Origin: UBA2589 sp038120095
GTDB taxonomy: Bacteria; Gemmatimonadota; Gemmatimonadetes; Longimicrobiales; Gaopeijiaceae
Length of the DNA stretch: 64,000 nucleotides
Direction: 5' to 3'
Assembly: GCA_038120095.1 (NCBI GenBank)
Contig: JAYOKZ010000005.1
Coordinates: 1 to 64,000, forward strand
Under the pieces are notes generated by a model, which saw nothing but the letters and a program-made list of their open reading frames with translations, was not told the origin of the DNA and made no database searches. The position numbers were made by a program, and so were the translations under genes. Of this stretch, positions 8,200 to 17,380 are shown one piece after another; positions within the stretch are counted from its first letter, which is position 1, and the number at the start of each line of letters is the position of its first letter.

Positions 8200-9734
8200 C
8201 TCTGAGCTAGCCTTCGGGCCTCGGCAATTCTTGTCAGGAATACCGTTCCGTACTTTTCCAGTTTCGCGGGTCCCACGCCGGGCACGTCGAGAAACTGTGC
8301 CTCGTCGCGAGGGAGCCGGAGGGCCATTTCGACGAGAACCTGGTCTCCGAACACGATATAGGCGGGGACTCGCTGGCGCTCCGCCAGCTCTTTCCGAAGG
8401 CTCCGCAGACTTTGGAATACCTCTTCCTGCTCGGGGGAAAGCGTCGTTCCCGTCGAACTCACATGGCGGGCACGGCTGCGCTGTTCCTGCATGCCGCCGG
8501 GACGGGCCATCACCTCGGCGGCGAGATCCTCGGGTCTGACACCGGTGCAGGCATCGCACGCCGTTGTGCACGGGCCCATCGCTTCATCGAAATACTTCAG
8601 GATCGACTGGTGCCGGCAGCTGCCCGACTCGAGTAGCTGGAAGAGATCAACCGTCCGCTGCCGCTTTTGGCGCCAGAGTTCGGGGTCCTCGATGTCGTCG
8701 AGAAAACGCTCGTGCAGCTTGACGTCTGCCCAGGAGTAGAAGAGGAAACATTCACTGGCCAGTCCGTCCCGACCGGCCCGGCCGATCTCCTGGTACCAGG
8801 ACTCGATGTCTCGTGGCATGTCACGATGGATGACGAATCGCACGTTTGATTTGTCGATCCCCATGCCGAACGCAACGGTCGCCACGATGACGTCGATCTG
8901 GTCGTGCTGGAACGCCTCCTGATTCCGGGCCCGCTCCTCCTGATCCATTCCGGCGTGGTAGGGACGAACGCGCACGCCGTGGGATTTCAGGTATGTGGCG
9001 GTCTGCTCTACTCCCTTGCGGCTGAGGCAGTACACGATTCCCGCCTCACCCTTGTGTCGCTCGATCAGTGCGAGGATCTCTCGACGTGTGTTCCCCTGAC
9101 CTTTCTTGCGGACCCCGATTTCAAGATTCTGCCGCAGGAACGAGCCCTTGTAGCCGCCGGGTTTCGACATGCCCAGCTGGCGGACAATGTCACGCGCGAC
9201 GGTGCGCGTCGCCGTCGCCGTGAGTGCGAGGACCGGAACATCGAGACCCTCCTTCAGGCCCCGAAGTCGGCGATAGGAAGGCCGGAAGTCATGGCCCCAC
9301 TGACTGATGCAATGCGCCTCGTCCACGACCAGTAGCGAGATACGGCAATTGCGGACGAAGTCGCGGAGACGGCCGTCGAGCGCTTCTGGAGCGAGGTATA
9401 CCAGCTCATAGTCCCCTCGCCGCAGGCCGTCCACACGCGACTGCCGCTCGGCGAAGTCGAGGGAGCTGTTGATGTCGACCGCGTTGAAGCCGAGTTCCTG
9501 CAGGGCATCGACCTGGTCCTTCATCAGGCTGATCAGTGGGGACAGGACCAGAACCGTACCGTCCAGCATGCGTGCCGGTAACTGATAGGTCAGGGACTTT
9601 CCGGCCCCGGTGGGCATGACTCCGATGCAATCCCGGCCCTCGAGTACGACGTCGATGATCTCGCGCTGACCCGGGCGGAAGTCGTCGTATCCGAAAACCT
9701 CCTGAAGGACGTGATGCGGGTTGGTGAGGTCCAT
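8196..9734 (-). CDS. recQ: ATP-dependent DNA helicase RecQ, short form
   Basis: A 512-residue RecQ-family 3'-5' helicase. It has motif 0 (FRPGQREI, 19-26), Walker A PTGAGKS (41-47), DEAH (138-141), the aromatic-rich loop after it (CISQWGHDFRPSYRRL), LTATAT, and GRAGRDG near 318-324. The zinc-binding cysteines are at about 373, 389, 393 and 396. An HRDC domain follows at about 433-510. The stretch between zinc site and HRDC is only about 35 residues, so the winged-helix part of the RQC region is missing; E. coli RecQ is about 100 residues longer. It would act in recombination and fork repair. The start at 9734 is chosen because conserved sequence begins there. The downstream lipoprotein gene overlaps by ATGA. 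Confidence 0.92.
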   Translation of the reverse strand: MDLTNPHHVLQEVFGYDDFRPGQREIIDVVLEGRDCIGVMPTGAGKSLTYQLPARMLDGTVLVLSPLISLMKDQVDALQELGFNAVDINSSLDFAERQSRVDGLRRGDYELVYLAPEALDGRLRDFVRNCRISLLVVDEAHCISQWGHDFRPSYRRLRGLKEGLDVPVLALTATATRTVARDIVRQLGMSKPGGYKGSFLRQNLEIGVRKKGQGNTRREILALIERHKGEAGIVYCLSRKGVEQTATYLKSHGVRVRPYHAGMDQEERARNQEAFQHDQIDVIVATVAFGMGIDKSNVRFVIHRDMPRDIESWYQEIGRAGRDGLASECFLFYSWADVKLHERFLDDIEDPELWRQKRQRTVDLFQLLESGSCRHQSILKYFDEAMGPCTTACDACTGVRPEDLAAEVMARPGGMQEQRSRARHVSSTGTTLSPEQEEVFQSLRSLRKELAERQRVPAYIVFGDQVLVEMALRLPRDEAQFLDVPGVGPAKLEKYGTVFLTRIAEARRLAQR

Positions 9735-9925
9735 GCAGATCGGGCGGGAGGGTCGGTTCGCAGAAGGTAACGGCAGCACCCCGACTCGGGATGGCGAGGT
9801 GAGATCGGGTCAGGACGGTGAAGGGATTCGGCAGGCCCGCTCTACACGCTCTGGCCTTCCATGGCTCACTGATCATGATGGTTCTACGATGGGACCGACC
9901 CACTCAACGCTCGGGAGCTCCCTCC

Positions 9926-10882
9926 ATGAACCGTAGCATCGGCCGCTCCGTCGTGATCGCGATCGTCGCGGTTGCCCTGAATCAGGCAACGCTTCACGCG
10001 CAGAATCTTCTTCCAACCGAGAGCCCACTGCCTCGAATCGAAAAGGTGCGCAACTACCTCCCGCACATGACGCGCCCGGAGGTTCAGGAGCTGCTCTCCC
10101 GGTCGGACATGGTGATCATCCCGGTTGCGTCGCTCGAGCAGCACGGGCTGCATCTGCCAATCGGGACGGATTACCTGAACGGTGTGGAGCGTGCCAAGCT
10201 GATCGCTCAGCAGGTAGACGTGCTCGTGGCGCCTATTCTGCTGCCGGGGCAGTCGCCCTATCACATGGGCTTCGAGGGTACGATCACGCTCCCGTCCTCT
10301 CTCATTCAGGAGGTGTACGTGGAGGCGGTGAAGAGCCTCGTGCGCCATGGCTTCAAGCGCTTCCTGATGCTCAATGCACACGGAGGGAACGCCGCGACCA
10401 CCCGCTTCATCGTCGATCGAATCAATCAGGAGACCGCAGGGATCGCGGTCGACCTCGGATCCGTGCTGGGTCCGTTCCGGCCGGAGATCAACGAGCCTTC
10501 GGGATCGACGGTCGCCGTCTTCGATCGGCACGGAGGGACGGGCGAGACATCCAATTCGATGTACCTGACGCCGGCGCTTGTCGATCTCGAGGCGGCCGTC
10601 CCGGCCGACCTCATGTTGCCTCCGCACATGGAAGCCATGTTACCCGACGTCGTCGCGGGTGACCCTACCGCCCTGACGGTCTTCCTCGCGGAGGGGCTGA
10701 AGGACCAGGGGACGGGGAAGGGCACGTCGGCAGAGGAGATGACATCGACCGGTGTGTGGGGTGCTCGTGACCCCCGCGAGGCCTCGGCGCAGCGTGGTTG
10801 GGCTGACACGGCGTCGATGGTTGCGGCCGCCGTAGGCTTCATCGAGCGCTGGAACCAGCTGCGACCACCCGGGACCCGGTGA
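9926..10882 (+). CDS. Exported creatininase-family amidohydrolase
   Basis: A 318-residue protein with a signal peptide (ending near LHAQN). The creatininase fold is shown by SLEQHGLHLPIGTDYL (metal-binding Glu/His/Asp) near residue 70 and by MLNAHGGNAATTRFI near 150, together with a later HGGTGETSNSMYL segment that supplies a metal-ligand Glu. The family hydrolyses cyclic or linear amides such as creatinine, and some members act in mycofactocin or F420-type pathways. Export is unusual for the family and suggests use of external substrates. The start is placed where a signal peptide begins. It is convergent with the RidA-like gene. Confidence 0.85.
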   Translation: MNRSIGRSVVIAIVAVALNQATLHAQNLLPTESPLPRIEKVRNYLPHMTRPEVQELLSRSDMVIIPVASLEQHGLHLPIGTDYLNGVERAKLIAQQVDVLVAPILLPGQSPYHMGFEGTITLPSSLIQEVYVEAVKSLVRHGFKRFLMLNAHGGNAATTRFIVDRINQETAGIAVDLGSVLGPFRPEINEPSGSTVAVFDRHGGTGETSNSMYLTPALVDLEAAVPADLMLPPHMEAMLPDVVAGDPTALTVFLAEGLKDQGTGKGTSAEEMTSTGVWGARDPREASAQRGWADTASMVAAAVGFIERWNQLRPPGTR

Positions 10883-10952
10883 CACGGTGGTCCGAGTTCG
10901 TTGGGGTGAGGAGGGATGGGGGAGCGGGGACCTCGCCGCGCCCCCGTCCGCC

Positions 10953-11537
10953 CTACGCCCTCAGTTCCCAGAACGTCTCGACTTCGGCGGCCATGTTGCC
11001 GGGCAGTGAGCCCATGCCGACAGCGGCACGGGTCCCGGTACCGGCCTCCTCTCCGAAAATGTCGACCATGAGGTCGCTGAAGCCGTTGATCACGGCGGGC
11101 TGCTGAGCGAATCCCGGAACGGCATTCACCATGCCGAAGGTTCGAACGAGTCGAGCCACACGATCCAGGGTGCCCAGGCGTGCGCGCATGGTGGCCAGGA
11201 TGTTGATTCCGCACTGACGCGCGGCGGCCTGGCCCTGCTCGACCGTCAGGTCCTGTCCGACGATGCCCTGATGTCCGGGTGAGGCATCGGGCATGCGGGG
11301 TGTGTGCCCCGCCACGTAGAGCATGTTGCCCACGATCACCGTGCCTACGTAGGTCGCGACCGGTGGAGGCGGCACGTGCAGATCAATGCCGAGTTCCCGC
11401 AGTCGTGCCTCGGGGCTCACTTGCCAGGGCGCCTGGGACAGCTTGGGTTGGGCTCGCACGGACCCGGGAAGCAGTGACGCGAGCGAGGCGCCTGCCGCCC
11501 CACGGATGAGTCGGCGGCGGGTCAGGATCTCCAGCAT
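10953..11537 (-). CDS. Exported RidA-family (YjgF/YER057c) protein with Tat-like signal
   Basis: A 194-residue protein. The N-terminus carries RRRLIRGAAGASLASLLPGSVRAQP, a twin-arginine type signal, with GAGGAG about 6 bases before the ATG. The mature part is a RidA domain: NMLYVAGHTPR, a central QAAARQCGINILATMRARLG helix, and C-terminal TRAAVGMGSLPGNMAAEVE, which keeps the conserved Arg and Glu of imine deaminases. RidA proteins hydrolyse reactive enamines/imines in the cytoplasm, so an exported member next to an exported creatininase-like amidohydrolase is odd. Its activity is inferred, and many distant RidA homologues have unknown function. Confidence 0.8.
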   Translation of the reverse strand: MLEILTRRRLIRGAAGASLASLLPGSVRAQPKLSQAPWQVSPEARLRELGIDLHVPPPPVATYVGTVIVGNMLYVAGHTPRMPDASPGHQGIVGQDLTVEQGQAAARQCGINILATMRARLGTLDRVARLVRTFGMVNAVPGFAQQPAVINGFSDLMVDIFGEEAGTGTRAAVGMGSLPGNMAAEVETFWELRA

Positions 11538-11648
11538 GGTGGTCTCCTCGGGTGTTCCGGATCGGCCGGGTGAACGCGGTGAACGACGATGCAGATGCGG
11601 AGCGTAACCGGGGTGGACAAGCTTCGCACGTTGGATGATCGTCGGCCC

Positions 11649-12734
11649 ATGATGACTCCCTTGAGGAATCTTTTGATTCGCCCCGCCGTTCTCGTCATCG
11701 GGTTCGTCGTCCATGGCTGTGGAAACGACGGTGTCGGCCCGGATGATGGCGGCGGCGAGGTCGACCTCGAGGCTCTGTTCGCGCCTGCGTCGAGCAGCGA
11801 GATCACGACCGTATCCGCCGACTGGGCATCCCGGAGCCTGGATGCCGTCGACGTCTCGACCGAGTTGGACACGGTCGTCTCGGTTGTGGGACTGGATGTG
11901 CGTGTCCGCATCATCTCGCACCTGGTCGACGGCTCCGTGCGTCACATTGGAGCGATCATCACTCCGTCATCGATCTCGGGGTCAGCCCCGGTCGTGGTTT
12001 ATTCGCATGGCGGTTCTGCCGGCGTCGATTTGAATTACGCACTCTTCGGGTACCTGCCCACGTTCGGTGATCTTGCTCGAGACTTCATCTGGGTCGTCCC
12101 ATCGTTCCGGTCCGAGCCGTTGATCTTCGGAGATCGAAGCTGGGTGTCGGAAGGATCGGGGAGTCCGTGGGATCGTGACGTCGACGACGCGCTTTCACTC
12201 CTCAACGCGGCGTTCGTTGTGGAGACACGGGCCGATTCGACGCGCGTCGGCGTCCTCGGGTTCAGCCGAGGTGCAGGGGTCGCCTTGCTGATGGGAATCC
12301 GTGATGACCGTATCGATCGCGTCGTGGAGTTCTACGGTCCGACCGATTTTTTCGGGCCGTTTGTCGAGGCGGTGGTCTCGGAGGCTCTGGCGGGAACGCC
12401 CCGGGACCTGCCCGGAATGACCGAACTCGACCGGGATGTGATTCAGCCTCTGGTCCGTGGAGAGATCGACATGGCGGCAGCACGGCTCGAGCTCGTTCGT
12501 CGGTCATCCGTGTTGTTCGTCGATCGAATGCCAGCCGTTCAAATCCATCATGGGACGGCTGACGACGTAGTGAGCGTCAGCCAGGCGGAGTCTCTGATAT
12601 CCGCCCTCGAGGCTGCAGGACGGTCGGAGCCTGATGTTCAGGCATTCCTCTACGAGGGGGGAACACACGATCGGGGTGCGTTGATCGGGGCGCTCGAACG
12701 GACTCGTGACTTCCTGGTCACGCTCCTGGAGTAG
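11649..12734 (+). CDS. Lipoprotein alpha/beta hydrolase (dienelactone-hydrolase/prolyl-oligopeptidase-like)
   Basis: A 361-residue protein starting with two consecutive ATG codons and a lipobox-like VVHGC near residue 24. It contains PVVVYSHGGSAGVDLNY (oxyanion region), the nucleophile elbow GFSRGA with Ser206, an Asp candidate in HHGTADDVVS and a His candidate in EGGTHDRG, so a complete catalytic triad is likely. This fold covers esterases, dienelactone hydrolases and acylaminoacyl peptidases. The substrate is unknown. It is a single gene, with no clear operon partner. Confidence 0.8.
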   Translation: MMTPLRNLLIRPAVLVIGFVVHGCGNDGVGPDDGGGEVDLEALFAPASSSEITTVSADWASRSLDAVDVSTELDTVVSVVGLDVRVRIISHLVDGSVRHIGAIITPSSISGSAPVVVYSHGGSAGVDLNYALFGYLPTFGDLARDFIWVVPSFRSEPLIFGDRSWVSEGSGSPWDRDVDDALSLLNAAFVVETRADSTRVGVLGFSRGAGVALLMGIRDDRIDRVVEFYGPTDFFGPFVEAVVSEALAGTPRDLPGMTELDRDVIQPLVRGEIDMAAARLELVRRSSVLFVDRMPAVQIHHGTADDVVSVSQAESLISALEAAGRSEPDVQAFLYEGGTHDRGALIGALERTRDFLVTLLE

Positions 12735-12932
12735 CGTCCGGATCCTTCCACCCCCGGGCGACTGTCTCGGCCACAAAACTCGTCATAAGCTTCGGAGTTC
12801 TCTGGGGTAGCGCGATTGCCCGGCAGCAGACGAGCTTGGAACACCCCCTTTATTCGACTCCAACGGCAATGTCCCCGCGAGCGCCGCGATCATCGGCGCC
12901 CGGGTTCAGAACGGAGCGCTGAACAACGAGCC

Positions 12933-13970
12933 ATGCGCGCCTGGACTCTTCCCCGATCCGGACCGCCGGAGGTCCTCGAACTGAGGGATGTGCCGGACCC
13001 CGAATTGGGGCCGGGTGACGTCCTGATCGGCGTCGAGGCGATCGGTATCAATTACGCCGAGGTGCTCTCGAGGAAGGGACTCTATGGCTGGGCGCCGGAC
13101 CGCCCGTACGTCCCGGGCATGGAGGTCGCGGGCCGGATCGAAGCCATCGGTCCGGATGTCATGGGACGAAGCGTGGGAGAGCGGGTGCTGTGCGGCATGC
13201 AGTACGGGGGGTATGCCGAGCGTGTGGCGGTTCGTGCGAATCGAGCCCTTCCGGCTCCGGACCACTTCTCGATGGACGAGGCGGCGGCCTTCGGCGTGAA
13301 CTTCATGACCGCGTGGGTCGCGCTGACCGAAATGGCGCGCTTGAGGCCCGATGACCGTGTCGCCATCACCGCCGCGGCCGGAGGGGTGGGGACGGCGGCG
13401 GTGCAGATCGCGTCCGCGTTCGGGTGCGACGTGGTCGCGCTCGCCGGGAGCAAGGAGAAGCTCGAACTCACGCGCTCACTTGGGGCCGCGTACACCGTCA
13501 ATTACCGCGCGCCCGACTTCGAATCCGTCTTCGACTCGATCACGGCCGACCGCGGACTCGACGTCGTGCTCGAGGTGGTCGGCGGAGACGTTTTCCGCGC
13601 CTGCAATGCACGGCTCGCGAACTTCGGACGGCTGGTCGTGGTCGGGTACGCCCAGCTCGACTATACGAAGTGGAATCCGTTCTCGTGGTGGCGGGCGTGG
13701 CGGGATGCGCCGCGCATCAAGGTGATGGATGCCGCCGTGGCGTCCACCGGCCTGCTGGCCACGCACATCGGATACCTGTTGCCGGACGAGGAGCGGCTGC
13801 TCGGCGTGTGGAGAGCACTATCCGAATTCGTCGCTGCGCACGATCTCCGGCCGATCGTGGGATCGACCTGGGCCTTCGAGGAGCTGCCGGAGGCGCATCG
13901 CTTCATGGAGTCGCGAGCGAGCACGGGCAAGCTGGTCGTGCGGGTAGGGCAGGGCGAGGACTCGCCCTAG
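12933..13970 (+). CDS. Zinc-independent MDR-family quinone oxidoreductase
   Basis: A 345-residue medium-chain dehydrogenase/reductase. N-terminal GINYAEVLSRKGLYGWAPDRPYVPGMEVAGRIEAIG is the quinone-oxidoreductase catalytic domain, with Asn-Tyr instead of zinc ligands. The Rossmann half has AAAGGVGTAAVQIASAFGCDVVALAGS and a conserved LGAAYTVNYR. It is expected to be a cytoplasmic NADPH-dependent reductase of quinones or enones (zeta-crystallin/VAT1-like). The ATG at 12933 is where family similarity begins; the frame is open upstream. It ends one base before the convergent amidohydrolase gene ends. Confidence 0.88.
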   Translation: MRAWTLPRSGPPEVLELRDVPDPELGPGDVLIGVEAIGINYAEVLSRKGLYGWAPDRPYVPGMEVAGRIEAIGPDVMGRSVGERVLCGMQYGGYAERVAVRANRALPAPDHFSMDEAAAFGVNFMTAWVALTEMARLRPDDRVAITAAAGGVGTAAVQIASAFGCDVVALAGSKEKLELTRSLGAAYTVNYRAPDFESVFDSITADRGLDVVLEVVGGDVFRACNARLANFGRLVVVGYAQLDYTKWNPFSWWRAWRDAPRIKVMDAAVASTGLLATHIGYLLPDEERLLGVWRALSEFVAAHDLRPIVGSTWAFEELPEAHRFMESRASTGKLVVRVGQGEDSP

Positions 13971-13971
13971 G

Positions 13972-15477
13972 TCAGTCGAACCACCCCTCGTCGTCGAGCA
14001 GGCCCCAGAGACGCTGTACCGCTTGTCCACCCGCGTCGGCGATCGCTTCCAGGTCTTGTGCGAACTCGCCATCCGACACGAGCGGGCGCCCATCGACGAA
14101 GACCCACGAGACGGAGCGGCCGCTGGCGTAGAGCAGGTTGTTGAGCGGTTCCCGAGGGGGAGCGCCCGACCCGGTCAATGGACCGCTCAACTCGATGGCC
14201 ACGAGATCGGCCAGTGCGCCCACCTCGATCACGCCGAGATCGGGCGTGCGGAGCGCTTGCGCCGGTACCGTGGTGCATCCCAGCAGAGCATCCGCGACCG
14301 TCGGCGGTTGGACGGAGCGCGCCGGCTGAAGCTCCTGTAGGAGGGCCGCCCGCGCCTGCCCCTGCAGGACAGCCAGCTTCACGTTTTCCAGCATGTCGTT
14401 GCTGTGTGTGTCGATGCCGATGTTGACGGCGAGCCCGGCCGCGAGAGCTTCGGGGTACGGCTGGGTCGCGCCGCCGGCCCCTCCCGCCGAGGGGCACGTC
14501 GCATACACGCCCTCGTGTTCGATCAGGATCTCCGGATCCGTCTCCCAGTCGGGCGCCGTGAAGTGTGCCCCGAAGAAGGGTCCGTCCATCAGGCCGGCAT
14601 CGGCCAGCCACCGTGTCGGTGTGACGCCGTGCCTTCGTCGAACGGCGTCGGTCTCGCGCTGCCCCTGGGACAGATGCGTGTGGATTCCCGTTCCGAGCAG
14701 GGTCGCGGCTCGGGCGAATGCTTCGAGCGTAGCGGGGGTCTGCGTGTCGGCGGCGTGGGGCGTCATCATCCCACGCACGAGGTCGTCACCCTGGCGATCC
14801 AGCGTCTCAGCGGCGGCGAGATTGGCCTCGATCTCGAGCAGCGTTGCCTCCTCGGATGCAGCCAACTCCTGATCCGACCCGAACCAGATGGGGAAGAGGC
14901 GGCCGATGCTCGGGACCATGCCGCCTACCCATCCCCGAGCCCCGAGACGCTGGGCCGCGCGGGCGTATGCCCTTGCCTGCGCGAGGCTCATGCTCATCTC
15001 GACCTGACCGGTACAGCCGCTCAATAGCAGCTCCGTCAGGTTGTAGGTCGTGATTGCCTCGATCTCATCCTCGGTGAGTGCCTCCTCGACCAGGGTGAGG
15101 GGCCGCGCGTACGAGCGCCCGGACTCGATGATTCCCCGAGTCGGGGAACCGGCTGCGACGTGCGTATGACCGCTGATGAGGCCGGGGATGAGAAGATGGC
15201 CCGTGAGGTCGATACGGTTCCCCCCGGCCAGGCGGCCCGGCCCGACCTCGACAATGCGGTTGCCGGCCAGCCGGACGGAGAGCCCGTGTTCGACACGACC
15301 ATGCCCACCGCCCGCACGGAAGACGGATGCGCCCTCGAGTACAACGTCGATGACCCGGTCGTCGGAGCGGGTGGGGATACGGCGTGCTCGATCGACGGAC
15401 AGGCGCGCACGCCCACCCAGGATGCCCGCGCCGACCCCCCCCAGTCCGAAGTGGCGGAGTACCTCTCGACGGTCCAT
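13972..15477 (-). CDS. Exported amidohydrolase, cytosine deaminase/ATZ-TRZ type
   Basis: A 501-residue enzyme. The N-terminus MDRREVLRHFGLGGVGAGILGG looks like a Tat signal peptide. HTH at 104-106 (LISGHTHVAAGS) plus TGIHTHLSQGQRE and VNIGIDTHSNDML supply the metal-site His, Glu and Asp residues of the chlorohydrolase/deaminase branch (guanine, cytosine, S-adenosylhomocysteine deaminases). The C-terminal VGALADLVAIEL is the usual family ending. It lies 17 bases after the M20 peptidase gene on the same strand, so the two are probably one transcript. The substrate is unknown. Confidence 0.82.
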   Translation of the reverse strand: MDRREVLRHFGLGGVGAGILGGRARLSVDRARRIPTRSDDRVIDVVLEGASVFRAGGGHGRVEHGLSVRLAGNRIVEVGPGRLAGGNRIDLTGHLLIPGLISGHTHVAAGSPTRGIIESGRSYARPLTLVEEALTEDEIEAITTYNLTELLLSGCTGQVEMSMSLAQARAYARAAQRLGARGWVGGMVPSIGRLFPIWFGSDQELAASEEATLLEIEANLAAAETLDRQGDDLVRGMMTPHAADTQTPATLEAFARAATLLGTGIHTHLSQGQRETDAVRRRHGVTPTRWLADAGLMDGPFFGAHFTAPDWETDPEILIEHEGVYATCPSAGGAGGATQPYPEALAAGLAVNIGIDTHSNDMLENVKLAVLQGQARAALLQELQPARSVQPPTVADALLGCTTVPAQALRTPDLGVIEVGALADLVAIELSGPLTGSGAPPREPLNNLLYASGRSVSWVFVDGRPLVSDGEFAQDLEAIADAGGQAVQRLWGLLDDEGWFD

Positions 15478-15494
15478 GGCCGATCGGCCTTCGG

Positions 15495-16796
15495 TCAGCT
15501 GGCCTGAGCGACTCCCACCTGCGCGAGGACAATCAGCATCACCCGCTGGACGCCGATGGCCCCGTCTTCATTGCGGAACCATTCACCGAGCGAGTGGGCA
15601 CCGAAGCCCTGGCCACCGCCACCGATGGTGACCGCTGGAATCCCCAGAGAAATCGGGATGTTCGAGTCGGTCGATGAACGGCCGAAGCTCGGTTCGATTC
15701 CCAGAGCGCGGGTCACGGCAGCAGCCTGCTGGACATACGGATGATCCTCGGCGACGACGCCGGATGGCCTGTCTCCGATCATGTCGACCTCGACCGTCAA
15801 CGGCTCCCCTCGGGTGCGTCGAGCATTCTCCTCAGCGAGCGCTCGCTGGACAGCCCCCTGCAGAATCGCGTCGACCGCGTCGAGTGTGGCGTCGCCCTCG
15901 GAGCGCATGTCGATCTCCATCCACGACTCGAAGGGAACCGAGTTCACGGACGTTCCGCCGCCCATCCGACCGACGTTGTAGCTCGTCCGGAACGGCGCGG
16001 TGGACGTGTAGGGCGCGGCGCCGTCCTGGAAGTATCCGATCGCCTGCCCCATCGCGTGCGCCGGATTGGCCAGGCCGAAAGCGCCCCATGAGTGCCCTCC
16101 GGGACCACGGAAGGTGACGCGGTAGCGATGGGATCCGAGGCCCATGTGTGTGATGCCCGTGGGGCTCGTCCCGTCGACGGAGATGAAGTGATCGATTCGC
16201 GGCCCGCCGTCGCGGAACAGGTGCTTGACTCCGCGCAGGTCGCCGAGTCCCTCCTCACCGACATTCCCGATGAAGAGGATGTCGGCTTCCGTCCGAATGT
16301 CCGCATCGTTCATCGCTCGGAGAACCGCCAGGACTGTTGCAAGACCCCGGGTGTCATCTGCGATCCCGGGTGCGAACAGGGTGTCGCCGCTCACGCGGAT
16401 CGAGACGTCCGTCTCGGGTGGAAATACCGTGTCGAGGTGACCCGCGATTGCCAGGACCTGCCCGGAACCCGAGCCGCGTCGCAGCCCGATCACGTTACCG
16501 ACTTCGTCCGTCCACGCACTGTCGACCCCGAGATCGATCATCATCTGCAGGAACGCAGCGCCTCGTTCGTCCTCCATGAAGGGAGGCGCCGGGATCTGGG
16601 TGAGCGTCATGAGATCGTCCATCGTCTGGTCGTCTGTCTCGACGATGTGATCCAGTGCCGACCGAACTGCCGGGTGGCTCATGAGTTGCTCGATCTCCCG
16701 GTCGTAGTCCGCTGGGGTTTGAGCGGAGAGCGATGCCGCAGCCACACTGGTGGCCAGGGCGGGGACAAGCATTCCGGTCAGGAGGCGGTTCATCAT
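15495..16796 (-). CDS. Exported M20-family metallopeptidase
   Basis: A 433-residue protein with a signal peptide (ATSVAAASLSAQTP). M20/M28 di-zinc features are AGHLDTVFPP, APGIADDTRGLATVLAVLRA, NVGEEGLGDLRG with the catalytic GEE, a dimerisation domain beginning around GPGGHSWGAFG, and SSTDSNIPISLGIPAVTIGGGGQG near the C-terminus. It resembles peptidase T/aminotripeptidase-type exopeptidases. Two adjacent ATG codons (16796, 16793) are both possible. It is the first gene of a two-gene unit with the Tat-exported amidohydrolase and diverges from the HEAT-like gene. Confidence 0.88.
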   Translation of the reverse strand: MMNRLLTGMLVPALATSVAAASLSAQTPADYDREIEQLMSHPAVRSALDHIVETDDQTMDDLMTLTQIPAPPFMEDERGAAFLQMMIDLGVDSAWTDEVGNVIGLRRGSGSGQVLAIAGHLDTVFPPETDVSIRVSGDTLFAPGIADDTRGLATVLAVLRAMNDADIRTEADILFIGNVGEEGLGDLRGVKHLFRDGGPRIDHFISVDGTSPTGITHMGLGSHRYRVTFRGPGGHSWGAFGLANPAHAMGQAIGYFQDGAAPYTSTAPFRTSYNVGRMGGGTSVNSVPFESWMEIDMRSEGDATLDAVDAILQGAVQRALAEENARRTRGEPLTVEVDMIGDRPSGVVAEDHPYVQQAAAVTRALGIEPSFGRSSTDSNIPISLGIPAVTIGGGGQGFGAHSLGEWFRNEDGAIGVQRVMLIVLAQVGVAQAS

Positions 16797-16945
16797 GTAT
16801 GCGTCGGGTCTTATGGAAAGGGGACTCACATGGATGAATCTAGAAGATCGTCGGTGGTATGGGCGAGATCAGGGTGGCTTCCGGGGTGCCGTCGTCCCAG
16901 CTTCTTTCGCGTCGCGACCGTGTGTTTCCTTCGACGTCAGGCTAG

Positions 16946-17290
16946 ATGATCCCGGACGGCTGGACCCGATACGAGATCGAGGATCTGCTGGGCACGGCGG
17001 AACCGGAAGAACTCGCGGAAGTGCCGATCGTGATCTCCCTCGATCCACCGGATGCGGCGTGGGCCGAGGAGATTTGCCTCGACCTTTCCGATCATGATGA
17101 TCCGCTCGTTCGAGGGAATTCCATCGAGGCACTGGGTTATCTGGCCCGAACGACTGGAGATCTGGACGAGAAGCGGGTTCGTGCGGTGATTGTCGCGGCA
17201 CTCGAGGATGAAGACGAGGATGTCCGGGCGCAGGCGGAAGCCGCAGCCCTGGACCTCGAGAGGTACATGTCCTGGGTGATCGAGCGCTGA
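16946..17290 (+). CDS. Small acidic HEAT-repeat-like protein
   Basis: A 114-residue protein with no signal peptide, so cytoplasmic. The sequence has two HEAT-like helical repeats: DHDDPLVRGNSIEALGYLART and EDEDEDVRAQAEAAALDLERY, each with the D-x-V-R-x-x-A signature. It is very acidic. Such small HEAT proteins often act as binding scaffolds or immunity-type proteins; no toxin or partner is visible next to it. It stands alone between a divergent M20 gene and a downstream M20 gene 90 bases away, so a link to the latter is possible but unproven. Confidence 0.7.
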   Translation: MIPDGWTRYEIEDLLGTAEPEELAEVPIVISLDPPDAAWAEEICLDLSDHDDPLVRGNSIEALGYLARTTGDLDEKRVRAVIVAALEDEDEDVRAQAEAAALDLERYMSWVIER

Positions 17291-17380
17291 CTGCCCGGAA
17301 CGCCGCGCTCCTTGTACGGCCTCGGTCTGCTGCCTACCCTCATCATTCCGTGTGAATCCGTCCAATCAGGAGTCCCCGAA

